Shown: positions 44,155-56,988 of the stretch, piece after piece
How the letters are laid out: each line of letters opens with the position of its first letter
How positions within the stretch are numbered: position 1 is the stretch's first letter
Source: Golubevia sp. BC0850
Taxonomy: Eukaryota; Basidiomycota; Exobasidiomycetes; Golubeviales; Golubeviaceae
Direction of reading: 5' to 3'
DNA length: 64,000 bases
Assembly: GCA_012976225.1 (NCBI GenBank)
Contig: JAAVVG010000001.1
Span: 1,984,001-2,048,000 of the forward strand
The notes under the pieces: generated by a model
The model's input: only the letters and a program-made list of their open reading frames with translations
Told to the model about the DNA's origin: nothing
The model's database searches: none
Program-made: the position numbers and the translations under genes

Positions 44155-46201
44155 ACTCACGAGGCGAAGGATGAGGAGAAGTCAAGATCAAAATGTTGGG
44201 AGATTTCTGAATTTAATTGAAAGTACAGAAAAGAAAAATAAATGGAAGTGAGTCAGTGTCAGTATCGCCGAAAGTGTAAGTGTTGGACTGTCTCCCTTCT
44301 TGGGGTTGGAAACTCACGGCTGTGATTCCAGCGTCCGCTAAAGTCTTAGCAGCAGGCTTTCCCCCTTGGACCACAACAAGATGAACATTTTCCAAGAATG
44401 AGAGGAGTGAAAATGAGTCAGTAAACGCATTCAAAGGCGGCTTGTCCTCTTTCTCTTTCGCTTTCGAGTCAACTCACAAACCAAAAATACAACTCCTTTA
44501 CAGCCACTGCCACTGCCACTCCCACTTGCGTCATCTCCAGAACTTTCCACCTCTTTCCCTTTATCCTTCTTCTCTTTGTCTTCCTTCACTTCCACCTTCT
44601 CCTTCTCCTTCTCCTTCTCCATGACCTCCAATCCTTTCCCATCCTTAGTCTTTCCCCTCTTAGCAGCCAAAGCAAAAGCACTCTGAATTGAACCTTTAGC
44701 CGGACCTACAGGTTTTGAAGAACCAGATGAAGAAGATCCTTCGATTTGATGAAGTTTGACATTTCCAGCTTTTGCAGCTTCAGCTGCAACAGCTTTTAAG
44801 ACTGCAGTGGTGAAAGGTTCCCAACCTTTGTTGTGGTGTGAACCGGCTTGACCTGCAGAGACGGTCTGAATTCGATAATAATGCGAGAACGCGGATTCGA
44901 AATCAGAAAAGGGTATAGAGAGATGAAGAGAGTCTCATGAGAAGTGGAAGTCGAGCAACTCACCAGACAAGCGTTTAGAAGTAAGACTCCTTGTTTAGCC
45001 CATTCATCCAAGCATCTGAAAAGGAAGGAGATAAAGAAACAGAAGTCGATCAGCTGAGCTTTATGAGAGTGAACCTGCTGAATCCCAAAATCGACTCACC
45101 CATGAGGGGGAGCCTTGAAATTCGGATATTCATCTTTCAATTCTTTGTAGATGTTCTTCAGACTTCCAGGGACTGCAATTCCTTTTGGGACTGAAAAACT
45201 TTGACCTGTAGGGACGAAGCAAATTTCGAAAGGAAGTGGAGAAGAATGTTGAGGATCCATAACTAGAAATGAGTTGGAAACTTGAGTAGGGCTGAGCAAA
45301 GCCGATGGAATTACTTACCACAAGCTTGTCCTGGGCCGTGGTAAGCTGTCAGGTTAGACGAAGGAATATGTTTTAGTGTCGGAGAAGGGGTGAATGACTT
45401 GAACGTTTGAAGGGGAACGCCAAGTTAAAGTCAAATGTTATATCGAAGAAGAGACTTACGATCTTGACCCAACACCACGATTTTGACTGATTGAAGAGGA
45501 GTAAATCTTGACCAACTATGAACGAGATTAGCTTTTGAAGTTGGAAGAATTGAATTGTGGCAGAGTCAGGCAATTAGAACGGAAAAAGCAAGTCGTCTAT
45601 CATGATGTAGAATCGAGACTTACGAGGAGGGAAAGTCTTCTTTCCAGCACGCTTCTCGGAATTCAAAAACTTTTTGAGCTTGAGTGTAAGAAAGCAAGAT
45701 TGACAAGTCATCAGTATGGGAAAGGATCTCCAGACAAGATCCGAGCAATCCGAAAAGCGATCTCGATGAACTCACATCAATAAAACTCTGTTTCTTCATA
45801 GCACTTTCCAATCTACTAAACCATTCTTTATCCATAGTAGATTTTTCATCTCCAAGAGGATCGTTCTCGTCTGTTTCTACTTTCGCATTCGATTTGACGA
45901 GCGTTGAAGTAGAAGAAGTGGAAGTAGCCTTCGTCTCCACTTTACTGGAAGAACCACTGGGCGGAGCCTTTGAAGTGATGGTTGAAGGATTGAATTCTTC
46001 TTCAAAAGCTTCTGCAGCAGTCAGAAGAGCTTGGTCATCTAGACCTTCTACTTGATCTATCTCGTTTATCAGGTCAGCATCTACTTGGGAATCTCTGGAA
46101 CTGGATTCAGTCTTGAGCTTCTTGGAAATTGGAGATGAAGATGTGGAGGATAGATTACGTTTCTTGAGATCAGAAGTTGGGGAGATCGATGTCCTTGTCA
46201 T
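43943..46201 (-). CDS. UNG1: Uracil-DNA glycosylase, family 1, with internal insert
   Basis: Removes uracil from DNA to start base excision repair, in nucleus and mitochondria. Ten exons on the minus strand: 46201-45776, 45678-45624, 45531-45460, 45345-45319, 45205-45100, 45015-44964, 44865-44478, 44364-44318, 44206-44161, 44049-43943; 441 residues. Exon 1 is a disordered Ser-rich leader. The catalytic domain shows LKKFLNSEKRAGKKTFPP, VKIVVLGQDPYHGPGQAC with catalytic Asp184, PNFKAPPHG, GVLLLNACL, and SPHPSPLSAHRGF with the second active-site histidine. Between TTAVLKA and GVVFLVWG the family has about 10 residues, but here there are roughly 100, Ser-rich then Lys/Glu-rich. Introns are placed by domain continuity; exon 4 is only 27 nt. 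Divergent from GET3. Confidence 0.93.
44106..44152 (+). repeat. (GA)n microsatellite in a UNG1 intron
   Basis: About 23 GA units, i.e. (TC)n on the UNG1 sense strand, starting 3 bp downstream of the GTGAGT donor of the last intron. Length changes could alter the distance from donor to branch point. Confidence 0.95.
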
Positions 46202-46442
46202 GGTGAAGGTTCGACGGAAATTGGGTGAAATGAAGATTGAAGGTCTGACTAGAATGAATCTGCGGAGATTAGATTTGGCTTGGCTTGTCAGTGGCCAAGA
46301 TGGAATGGATGAAGGATTAGAGAAGTTTCTTACCTGCTAAATTTCATTCAAATCCAGATCAGAACTGAAAGAGTAGGGAAGAACAAGAAGAGACTTGGAG
46401 GTAGGAGCTTCTCTCGCGCTTCTCCTCCAACACACGACAGTG
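46202..46442. promoter_or_regulatory. Divergent promoter of UNG1 and GET3
   Basis: A 241-bp interval between head-to-head start codons. No TATA box is evident. The short size implies shared control. Confidence 0.55.
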
Positions 46443-48094
46443 ATGGATTCGCTAACTCTTCAAGATAATCTTCCTCCAACTTTACAAAACGTTTTAGATC
46501 AAACTTCATTGAAATGGATTTTCTGTGGAGGTAAAGGAGGAGTTGGAAAGACTTCAACTTCTTGCGCTTTAGCAACTCAATTGTCCTACGTTAGAGAATC
46601 TGTTTTACTAATCTCTACAGATCCAGCTCATAATTTATCTGATGCTTTCGGTCAGAAGTTTGGAAAGGAAGCTACAAAGGTTAATGGTTTCAATAACTTG
46701 AGTGCAATGGAAATCGATCCTACAAGTTCCATTCAGGAAATGATTGAACAATGTGAGTACAGACTTCCTGAAGCGGGCCTAGGTCGCTGGTCGAATGATT
46801 GCCGAGTCGTATAAAATTACCAAGGAGATTCACAGAAGAGAGTCAGACTGAAATTGAAAGGTTGAGGGAGGAGGAGAGGAAGCTGCTATCAGACAAGAGA
46901 AGGTCTATCACCCTCCTTTCCATTCAGTCGCTCTCTTACGAGCTAGGTTCTTCTCAATTCAATCCTATCATAGAAGGGGATATATTCTCTCTCGCCCTAC
47001 CTAGAAGAAACCCAGCAGCCTCCGACTCCAGCCCTCCAAGCTCACCCACCTTTCCCTCTCCCCTCATGCCATCTCTGCAGCCGACTCCCAAGGAGGAGCC
47101 ATGGGATCAATGATGCAAGATCTAGCCTTTGCAATTCCCGGAGTAGACGAAGCAATGGGTTTCGCAGAGATCATGAAACATGTCAAATCCATGGAATATT
47201 CCGTCATAGTTTTCGATACAGCTCCAACAGGTCATACCTTACGTTTCCTTTCCTTCCCAACGGTTTTGGAAAAAGCTTTGTCGAAATTTGGAACGATTGG
47301 TAGAAGTTTTGGTCCAATGTTGAATCAAATGAGTAGCATGATGGGAGGTGGAAATGGTGGTCAGGAAGATATGTTTGCTAAATTGGATAGTATGAAGGAG
47401 ATTATTACAGAGGTTAATACTCAGTTTAAGGATCCTGTGAGTATGAGGAGAGAAGGGGAAGAAGTAGATGAGCTCACTGAATAAAGACTGTTTTTCTTTT
47501 CTTCTTTTTTTGTGTGTGTAAAACTTGAACAGGAAAAAACCACCTTCGTTTGTGTTTGTATTGCGGAGTTCTTATCTCTTTATGAAACTGAAAGACTGGT
47601 TCAAGAACTTACGAATTATGAAATCGATACTCATGTCATCGTTTGTAATCAACTTTTATACCCAAAGAAAGGTGAGTCCCTGCTTCTCTTTGCCTCTTTC
47701 TCCCAACTCCTTCTCAAGATCCTTCCCGCCTTTGGGCAAAACTTACTTATTTGTCTTCTCTGCTTTCTATACCTAAACCTTATTTCGCAAATTCGACTCA
47801 CAGGATCAAACTGCGATCACTGTAGGGTAAGGAAATCAATGCAAGAGAAATACCTGGGAGAAATGATGGAACTCTATTCGGAAGATTTCCATATTGTTAG
47901 AATGCCGCTATTGACTGATGAGATTAGAGGGGTTGATAAGATTAAGAATTTCTCGGTGAGTATTCTTTTTCAAGTTCGACAATTGCTTTGTTGGGATCGA
48001 GGGTCTGGTTTTTGAGTTGACTCTGACCCTATTTCTGCCTCTTCTTTCCTCAAAGCAATACCTGATTGAACCTTTCCAACCGCCTAAGGAATAG
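46443..48094 (+). CDS. GET3: ATPase GET3, tail-anchored protein targeting
   Basis: Cytosolic homodimeric ATPase that delivers tail-anchored proteins to the ER via Get1/Get2. Exons: 46443-46752, 47081-47436, 47533-47671, 47804-47955, 48056-48094; 331 residues. Residues 29-38 form the deviant P-loop [22 protein letters not shown] is switch [22 protein letters not shown] and [13 protein letters not shown] (switch II) follow. CDHC, in exon 4, supplies the two cysteines that bind the dimer zinc. [12 protein letters not shown] is the C-terminus, 13 codons from the last acceptor. The 328-bp first intron contains no credible exon. Confidence 0.97.
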
Positions 48095-48402
48095 ACTGCT
48101 CACTCTTGGTTCCAGGAGGACAGATTCCAAATTGATCTACCTGGCCACTCTTGTAATGCAGAAACAATAAAAACTGAAATTGGACCCAAAGTTCCCGTCT
48201 GAAGCGTGTTGGTCTGAGCAATTGAACTTTGTTGCGTTGTTGCGGTTCAGGTAGTAGGATGGAAAAGAGAATTAAAATTAGGTAAAAGGGTATTAGAAGG
48301 TGACAAAAAGCAGGGGAACAAGAATTCCCTCTCACGGAGACGAAAAAAGGGAAGAGAGAAGACGAAGTGAGATCGATCGAGAGACCTGCTTGAAATCTCG
48401 AA
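48095..48402. other. Convergent 3' region
   Basis: About 300 bp between the GET3 stop and the last, 48-nt exon of the ELMO gene. An open frame on the minus strand spans it but has no start or domain support. Confidence 0.45.
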
Positions 48403-51400
48403 CTAAAGTTCGGCAAAGAAAAAGTCTGTTGAGATGGGAATTGGAGCAGGCTGAAGATCTGTTGGTACATCGATCTGGAGTCGGGGATTCGAGAGCAGAG
48501 GAAGGTCAGTGCAAATCACAATTTTGATTCTATAGCCCTTCAAAAGCACTCACCTTCTCTCCACCCAAATCCAACAACTTGATCTTGACTCCAATATCAG
48601 TTAGAATCTGGATGTACTCAGCAGTCTCTCTCGTACTGACAATAGCTCCACCTGCACCTTTCGCGAGACTGTTAACTCCATTATTGGACTGAGAATCCGG
48701 ATCGAAATTCGAACCCAAAGCATCTGCAGTATCCTGTTGTTCCGCTCTCAACATGCTCAATCCATCAGTCCACTCGGCGTACTGAGAGGAGTTCAAAGCG
48801 ACGAGGTCTGCCAAGCTAACGTCTGGAGCTCTGAGAATTGAGAACCCTAGATTCGAATTAGAGCTCTCTACAGCAGCAGTGATTGAGGTGTGAAGAGAGA
48901 TATCACTGACCAACCTGAGATCAATCTTCTCTGGCAAATCGTCTAGTCCACCTCGAACTTGAACCCTCTCGGGAGAATCCTTGTAGCAGAGATACCTCTT
49001 GTTAGGTGAGAGTCGATAGAATCTCCAAAGCTTGTTATTGTAATTCGCATTCGAGTTGTTCTGATTGAAGGACCCTGCTGAAGGCGAAGCTGTTAAGCCA
49101 GTAGAGCCGCTTGAACCTAGCTTTCCTCCTCGTAGAGTACCTGTAGTTGAGCTTAAGCCAGAATTACCAGTCGTTCCAGTATTTGAGGAATGAGTGTTAC
49201 CGAAGTTTCCAGATCCAGAAGCAGAGATACTAGGTGGATTCTTGAACCATGCTCCTTCCAGTAGACATTGAATCCTTTGCTGCCTGACGAATTCGAAGCT
49301 TTCTCTATAAAGTCTACCTCTGAGGTTCCTAATTGAAGCTTTACTTGCAAAGTCGTCTTCGATTTCTAGTTCCCTCATTTGTCTATCTCTGACTGTCCTA
49401 TATTCACTTTCCAGTAGATCTCTCTCGACGTCGAACCAAGTTCTTGAAGATTCTCCTCGAAGAGCTTCCCTGATTTGACTTCTGACCAGAGCTGATACTC
49501 TTGAGAAATCGGAAAGAGCAGCTCCTGAATCTGACCACATTCGAAGGAAGAATCTTAAAGCTAGGTTGTGAACTTTAGGAAGGAAGAATAAGAATGGTAG
49601 GAAGGAAGTTGAGGTAGTGTAACCGGCGTCGATTCCCCAATGGTCGGTAAGAATTTCAGTCACTTCGAGAGAAGCTCTTCCAATTGGGCAGCGTCGGTCT
49701 GGAGATCGATTGACGAGTTCAAGCACGAGCTGGATGGGAGGAGAAGGGATGAGGAAGGTGGTAAGTACATGTAACCAATTCGATTCTCCAGGACTCGTCT
49801 TTCAACTCACCTTGGCATAAGCTTCCGGATCACTTCTCACGTAGCTTTCCAAGCACTCCAAACCCAGCCAGCCAGTCCTCGAGAATTCCTTGCTAACATT
49901 CTCACTCCCAAAGCCTAGCTTTCTCCACTTAAACTTGCTAGCCGCGCTATCTCCATGGCCATCTACCGATTGACTCTCTTGATCGGTTCCATTCAAGTGA
50001 GGAGTTCCATTTCGATCGAATTCGAAATCTTCCGATGAATCAGAGACTCTAGCTTGAAGCCAAATGTAGCTCAAAGCACTGACATGCTTCCTCTCCGTCG
50101 GCGTGACAGCAGTGTTTAATCGATTCTTGTAGACTCTGATGACATTGTTCTGATACTCCAAAATGCACTTGACTAGATCGTCTCCGTTGTTTGAATCCAT
50201 CAGCCTTGCGACAGCCCTTGAGACTGCTAGCTTCTCCAATTCCGAGTTAAATTCATCGAAGAGAGAATTGGTGGCATGTCTCATGAGAGAATTGATGAGA
50301 GAAAGACTGTAGAGACATAGAGTAGTATCTGCACTTCCCAATCTTTGTACCAAGACAGGTAAGAAAGTTGGCTCTTGAGAGATGTGTCGCCAGATCCTGT
50401 CGAATCCGTAAGCTCTGACTTTCCTGACTCCTCCAGCACTTGAAGACCTAGATGGAGCTTCATCTGCTGCTTGATCTTGAGATTGAGCTGATGCACCTGG
50501 ACCTGAAATGACGAGCATCTGCAGAATAGCTGTAGCAGGTCGACAGACGTTGATACGATCCAGAGTCGCTAGAAGTCGGACGATCTATAAAGACGATCGG
50601 ATCAATTGTTGTTGATGAGTTCAGAAGGCTGAGAAAGTGGAATTCTCTCCAATTTGAGAACTCACCTTGCTAATGAAATCTCCACCCAATTCTTCCCAGC
50701 CCTCGGTGCCTCCTTCCATGAGGTTCTGCACGCTGCTCAGAGCATAAGCTAGAGTATTACCACTGATTCCATTCCCTCCTAGCTGCGCATTGCTTCGCCA
50801 AGTGTCTCCAGTGTTACCACCTCCTCCGATGTTAGCACTGACGATCAGAGACTTGAGTTCGGTGAGACCTCCTCTTCTAACGAACTCGTTGGAGAAAGCT
50901 CGCTCTCGAATGAGTCGCTGCAGAGTGTAAGTGGCAAGCTTGAGGACTCTCTCATCTCTGGAAGAGAGCTTGTCTACCATCTCGACGGCTTCAATCGTCG
51001 GAGAGGAACACAGCCTTTGAAAGGTAGGAGAGAAAGAGTAGGTTAGCTTCCCTATGGATGTTCCTCTGAATTGGTCTTAACTTTCTTTATTTCTTATTCA
51101 ACCCGACAATGGTACTACCTCCTATCCTATCCTAGTATCACCAACGATACTCACTTAAAGCTCTTTCCATCTCGGATCTTCCTCTCCATATTGCCATCAT
51201 CAATCAGCTCTTCCGTCTCTTCATCCCTCAATGCGAACAAAGCCGGAGGTTCTTGAACTCCAAGATGTGAATTAGCACAGAGCTGTCTAATGACATCTGA
51301 GACTGGTAGACTTGGATCTATGAGAGCTTTGATGGTGGCAGACCGATACGAAACTAGATTGATCTGAGTAGTAGGAGCCCCAGCCATTCCAGGATTGGAA

Positions 51401-51726
51401 CCTGGTTTGTAAGAAGATTGCGGAGTTGTATTCGAAGTTGAGTTTGATCTTGCAGGATAGGAAGGGTACTGAGAAAAGGGAGCAGACTCATCGTGAGAAG
51501 AGGAAGAAAGAGTCGAAGTATGAGATCGTCCTGAGCTCGGAATGGGGCTGTTTTCGTATGACTGGCTTGCGCTGTTGCTTGAGTTATTGCTGTTGCTCAA
51601 TTGGTTGTTCGATCTGATGTTGCTGTTGTTGCTTGTTAAAGAATAGGACATGTCCTCAGGAAGGCTAAGAGCTGGCACAGGTACCCGCCTGCTGGCTCCA
51701 TCTGAAGATGGATTGGAGGAACTCAT
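48403..51726 (-). CDS. ELMO/CED-12 domain protein
   Basis: Likely partner of a DOCK-type Rac guanine-nucleotide exchange factor at the cell cortex. Exons on the minus strand: 51726-51155, 51014-50666, 50584-49811, 49729-48554, 48450-48403; 972 residues. A disordered Ser/Asn-rich N-terminus (about 115 residues) precedes a ubiquitin-like Rho-binding segment (TIKALIDPSLPVSDVIRQL) and armadillo-like helices (LKLATYTLQRLIRER). The ELMO core follows (KWRKLGFGSENVSKEFSRTG, then WLGLECLESYV), then a C-terminal PH domain (KLWRFYRLSPNKRYLCYKD; IGVKIKLLDLGGEK). The frame stops right after GGEK unless GTGAGT is used as donor; the added 48-nt exon gives PAPIPISTDFFFAEL and a proper ending. ELMO is absent from Saccharomyces but occurs in many basidiomycetes. 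Confidence 0.88.
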
Positions 51727-52263
51727 TCAGCCCGAGACTGTCTTGATTGTTGATTTAGTTGATACTCAGCTAACTTGAAGAAAAGGAAGTAATTGACGAA
51801 TGTGTGGTTGGAGGGATGCGAACCTTCTCAACGTCTCAAAATCTCAACCTCATCTTAACTCGATGATCGCCTCATCACCTCGACTCTCTACCTCTTCTCC
51901 TAAAGGGATGATGCCTCCTACAATCCGAATCATGCACATGGTGCACTGATACCCATGGGCATTCCAAGCTGCATGAAGCTCTGCAGCTGGGGGTTCAAGC
52001 TCACTCCTGACAGCCCACCCTTGAGACGAAAGCAGAGCAAGACAATCCAAACGTCAGACCAAGGAAGTAGAAGAGAAGGAGAAAGTCCTGTATTCAGAAA
52101 CATAATGTTACAAAAAGTTATAAAAGAACATAATCACATGAGTAAGTAAAAAACGGAAGAGAAAAGAGTGAACGATGCAAACGACGAGAGGGTTAAATCG
52201 TAGCGATAGAGACCATGGCTGAGAAGAAAGAGAGATAGAGTACAGTAATTTTGGAAAATAATG
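51727..52263. other. Intergenic: ELMO promoter and H4 3' end
   Basis: About 540 bp. One open frame at 51850-52050 on the minus strand lacks an ATG. No histone-type stem-loop is evident downstream of the H4 stop, in keeping with polyadenylated fungal histone mRNAs. Confidence 0.4.
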
Positions 52264-53642
<1,379 letters not shown>

Positions 53643-54169
53643 GCTCTTTAATCCTGGATCCTTCCTCTTACTTTAGTCACCTTCTGTACCTTCTCTTTTG
53701 GTGATCATTTGATCATTGGACGTTTTTACCTTGTTTCATACCTGTTCTTCTATGTAATTTTACACCCAACTAAGCTTCATGCCTCTTTCTCTTTCTTTGT
53801 TTTCATTGTCTGATCAGACCTCGAACCTCAAGTGCAAGAGAACAGAGATAGCAAAAATAATCAGTTAAACGTCAGATCTGAGATTTGAGATAGAGAAACC
53901 GTTCTGGTAGAATAAGTCAAAGTCTGGATAGAGGACAAGCTAAGGAGGTGAGGTCCTACTCTCCCATTTCTCTTGCTCTTCTCGACTAAGCAATTATAGA
54001 ACCCAGAGATTCTTCTAATAAAGTGTGCATACATAGTTTCCAAACCAAGGGATCTTTTTTGAACTGAGGATTCCGTCGAAACACGAGACACCTGACTTTC
54101 CAAATCACGCTTTCAAAACTTGGAACCCAAACACCAACAACACAATTCACTCATTCTATTCCACAAGTC
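53643..54169. other. Intergenic: H3 3' end and NUF2 promoter
   Basis: About 530 bp. T-rich 3' UTR sequence near H3, then a promoter with no clear TATA box. No coding frame supported. Confidence 0.4.
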
Positions 54170-56383
54170 ATGGTAGCCAATAACAACGGAACATCTTCTG
54201 ATTCAGTTGGACCAACAGCAACAGCTGCTTTCAATTCTTTCCCAATAGTTAAACCTCATGATATCATGACTGCTCTAACTCAAGAATTAGACGTTCAAGT
54301 CATTTTGGACGATATCACCAAACCAACTTCTTCTGTAGCTTTCAGATGCTTTCAAGCTTTCTTGAACGCTCTTTCTGGTATTTCGGATGAGGAAATCGAT
54401 AGAACAAAGGTTCAAATTCAGGGTCAGATGCTTTACAAGGTCAGTTGCAGTGCACCACGGTGGTGAGGAGAGGGGGAGAGAGAGAGCAGCGGTGGCGGTA
54501 GGGGTGGATGAAGGGTTGTGAATAATAAGAGGGTGGATCAATTTGATCAGATTGGCTTAACTCGTGTCAACCACAGCTGGGGTTGGAGCCGAGGAGCTGG
54601 TCGGATGAGAGATTGGGTGAGAGGGAGACAGAACAGCAACAACAAGCAGCAGCAGTCATTTGAAGGGAAACATGATGGGATCAGAAGGATCTAACTTTGA
54701 GAATTAATACTGACAATAGATCTCTCATGATCTTAATCGCAACAGGAACTATACGAGGACGCTCTCACCATCAGGTTGAAGTTAGCTGAAATGTAAGTAG
54801 CACCACCCCCTTTCCCCCTCTCTTTTCCGCTCTTCCCTTTCCTTTTTCAAGCGTTCTGATCTCTACTCATCTCTACGATCCACAGAAAGAGCATGATGAA
54901 AGCTTCAATGGTACACGATTTCACTCTACAAGATCTCACAAGACCTGATCCCAAAAGGTTCCGCAAACATCTCTCTGCTCTCATCAACTTCTATAGATTC
55001 AAAGCTGACAGAGTATTGGAAGTGGGAGAGTTCGAAGCTGAAACTGAAGAGTTGACGGATAGGAGAGAGGATTTGTTGAGTCAGAATGATACTGTTTCTG
55101 CTAGAATCGAACATGAGAAGTGAGTGAGATGAGAAAGAGATGCCTTTTGAAGGGGGAGATTTAGATGCTCGAGAAAAGAATGGAGATGGATGAGAAAGGT
55201 TCTCTCTTGAGAGTAGATGGGTACCAAGTGGGAGCTCGAGGGAAGCCCAACTCTCTCCTCGATTTCTTGCTGGTGCCAGCATCGCACCTCTCTTTCGCCC
55301 ATCAATTCGCAATCTACTCGTCTACTCCGAGCTGACAGTATTTGTAACTCTCACTTCCAATTTCTTGTAGAGCGCGTCGACTAAGAGAGGCTCCCGTTAT
55401 GGAGCAACTGAAAGAAGAGAACGAGAAGCTAAGCGCTGGACTGATGGAATTGAAGAATGTTCAGACGAAGCTGATGGAAGAGGTAGAGACAGCCAGAGCT
55501 GAAAAAGCCAGCCTTACGAAGCAGCAGGTGAGTGTCGAGAGAGGATCCAAGCACTGTTGTTTTCATTCCACCCCATCTTTCTGACGCGTCATTTCTCTTT
55601 TCCCTCCTTTCTCTCGATCCTCCTCTTCCAGACGGAGAACATGCAAGATCTAATGAGATTGAACCAGACGCTACAGAAACTACAAGGAAGAGTCCATTCG
55701 TCTCCCAAGAAGTTGAAGACGGATTTAGAGACCAGGACTGGCGAGCTCTCAGCGTTGAGAGCCAATCTTTCCGTCCTTGAAGCCAGGACTAGAGACTTGA
55801 CGAAGAAGTGTGATGTGTTGGAAAGGTTCGAAGAGGTGAGTTCTCCTAGTAGACCGAAGTGGAAGGCAGAAGGGATCTTGACCTCGGGTTCTGTTGGAGC
55901 TGAAATCTTACTCCTTCCGATTCCAGGATCTCAAAATGTGTCAAGCTCTTCTGGAAGGCGTCAAGATCGAAGTAGGAAGAGTCAAAGGAGAGGTTAAAGA
56001 ACACGATGCTCTCTTGGCCCAAATCCAAGAGACAAGGGAAGGATTGTCAGAGCATGAACATCGTCAACAACAGTTCTTGAGCAGGTTAGCCAAGGCAGAG
56101 GAGAGAGTTTCAAAAGTAAGAGACATTCTAGAAAGAAAGAGAACCGATCATAAGAATGAGAAAGAGTTGAAGGAACAAGATTGGAAGACTTGTCAAGAGA
56201 ACGAGAGCGCCTCTAACTCAAAGATTGAGGAGTTGAAGAACCAAGTCAATCATCACAAGAATCAGGTAAGTTTAACCGGTCGATCTTCATATCTTACTCA
56301 TCCGTAAGATGACTGGAGGTTTAGGCGTTTGACAGCGTGGTCACTGCTTCCTTGAGTAACTGAATCTCGGTTCCCTTCCTTCA

Positions 56384-56422
<39 letters not shown>

Positions 56423-56572
56423 TTCTCTAGATCGAAACCACTGAAGAACAATACAAATCTAATCATGTCGTATGGATTCAGACTAGAGATAATCTGGTGG
56501 CAGTAGCAGGTGAGAGTCGGGCCGCTCTGAATTGACATCAAGGTACTTCGTGATCTGAATTCTGACCACTAC

Positions 56573-56619
<47 letters not shown>

Positions 56620-56736
56620 CCCCCGCATATTAACTTCCGCGATGGTCAATTTCCGTATTCGTCAACTTCCGCAGACAAGTACATCAGAGAAATGACACGA
56701 ATGTTGAGCATGGATCCACTGTCTCCAATTCAATAG
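54170..56736 (+). CDS. NUF2: Kinetochore protein NUF2 (NDC80 complex)
   Basis: Subunit of the NDC80 complex that attaches kinetochores to microtubules. Exons: 54170-54439, 54746-54792, 54886-55119, 55371-55527, 55632-55835, 55927-56265, 56431-56509, 56675-56736; 463 residues, the normal length. The N-terminal calponin-homology region has FPIVKPHDIMTALTQELDV and DFTLQDLTRPDPKRFRKHLS followed by ALINFYRFKADR. The remaining 300 residues are coiled coil. The protein ends DKYIREMTRMLSMDPLSPIQ. The first intron is 306 bp; introns 6 and 7 contain (CT)n runs, the one in intron 6 leading directly into the acceptor. Confidence 0.95.
56387..56420 (+). repeat. (TC)n microsatellite before NUF2 exon 7 acceptor
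   Basis: About 17 TC units ending 10 bp before the TAG acceptor at 56430, so the repeat itself forms the polypyrimidine tract of NUF2 intron 6. Confidence 0.9.
56576..56617 (+). repeat. (CT)n microsatellite in NUF2 intron 7
   Basis: About 20 CT units, followed by a C run, in the middle of the 165-bp intron 7 of NUF2. Confidence 0.9.
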
Positions 56737-56988
56737 ATCTCTCGGACCCCTTGAGTTCAGCCTTTTCTTTTGTAATATTTATAGTGTTATCTCTTGTAAA
56801 TTAATTGTGTGGCCCAATTTAAATTACTGAGGGGGAGGGGGAACAACAAGCAGTTTCGATCTCTTGTCAAGGAGGAAGGTCCAACCCCTTATCCAGCCAC
56901 GGAGACAGACGCCGGAGCGAAGAATCTTCATATAAAGGCTCCTTTTCCGACGTTCTCCCTTCTTTCCCCTTTCTCATCATCCCCTGCC
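56737..56988. other. Short intergenic region NUF2 to Rua1-like gene
   Basis: About 250 bp containing an AT-rich 3' end (TGTAATATTTATAG) and the promoter of the next gene. An open frame extends leftwards in frame with the next gene but has no ATG. Confidence 0.4.

Noticed and set aside
51850-52050. Minus-strand frame containing HGYQCTMCMIR
   Set aside because: No ATG, no donor or acceptor linking it to ELMO or H4, and no family match that I know.
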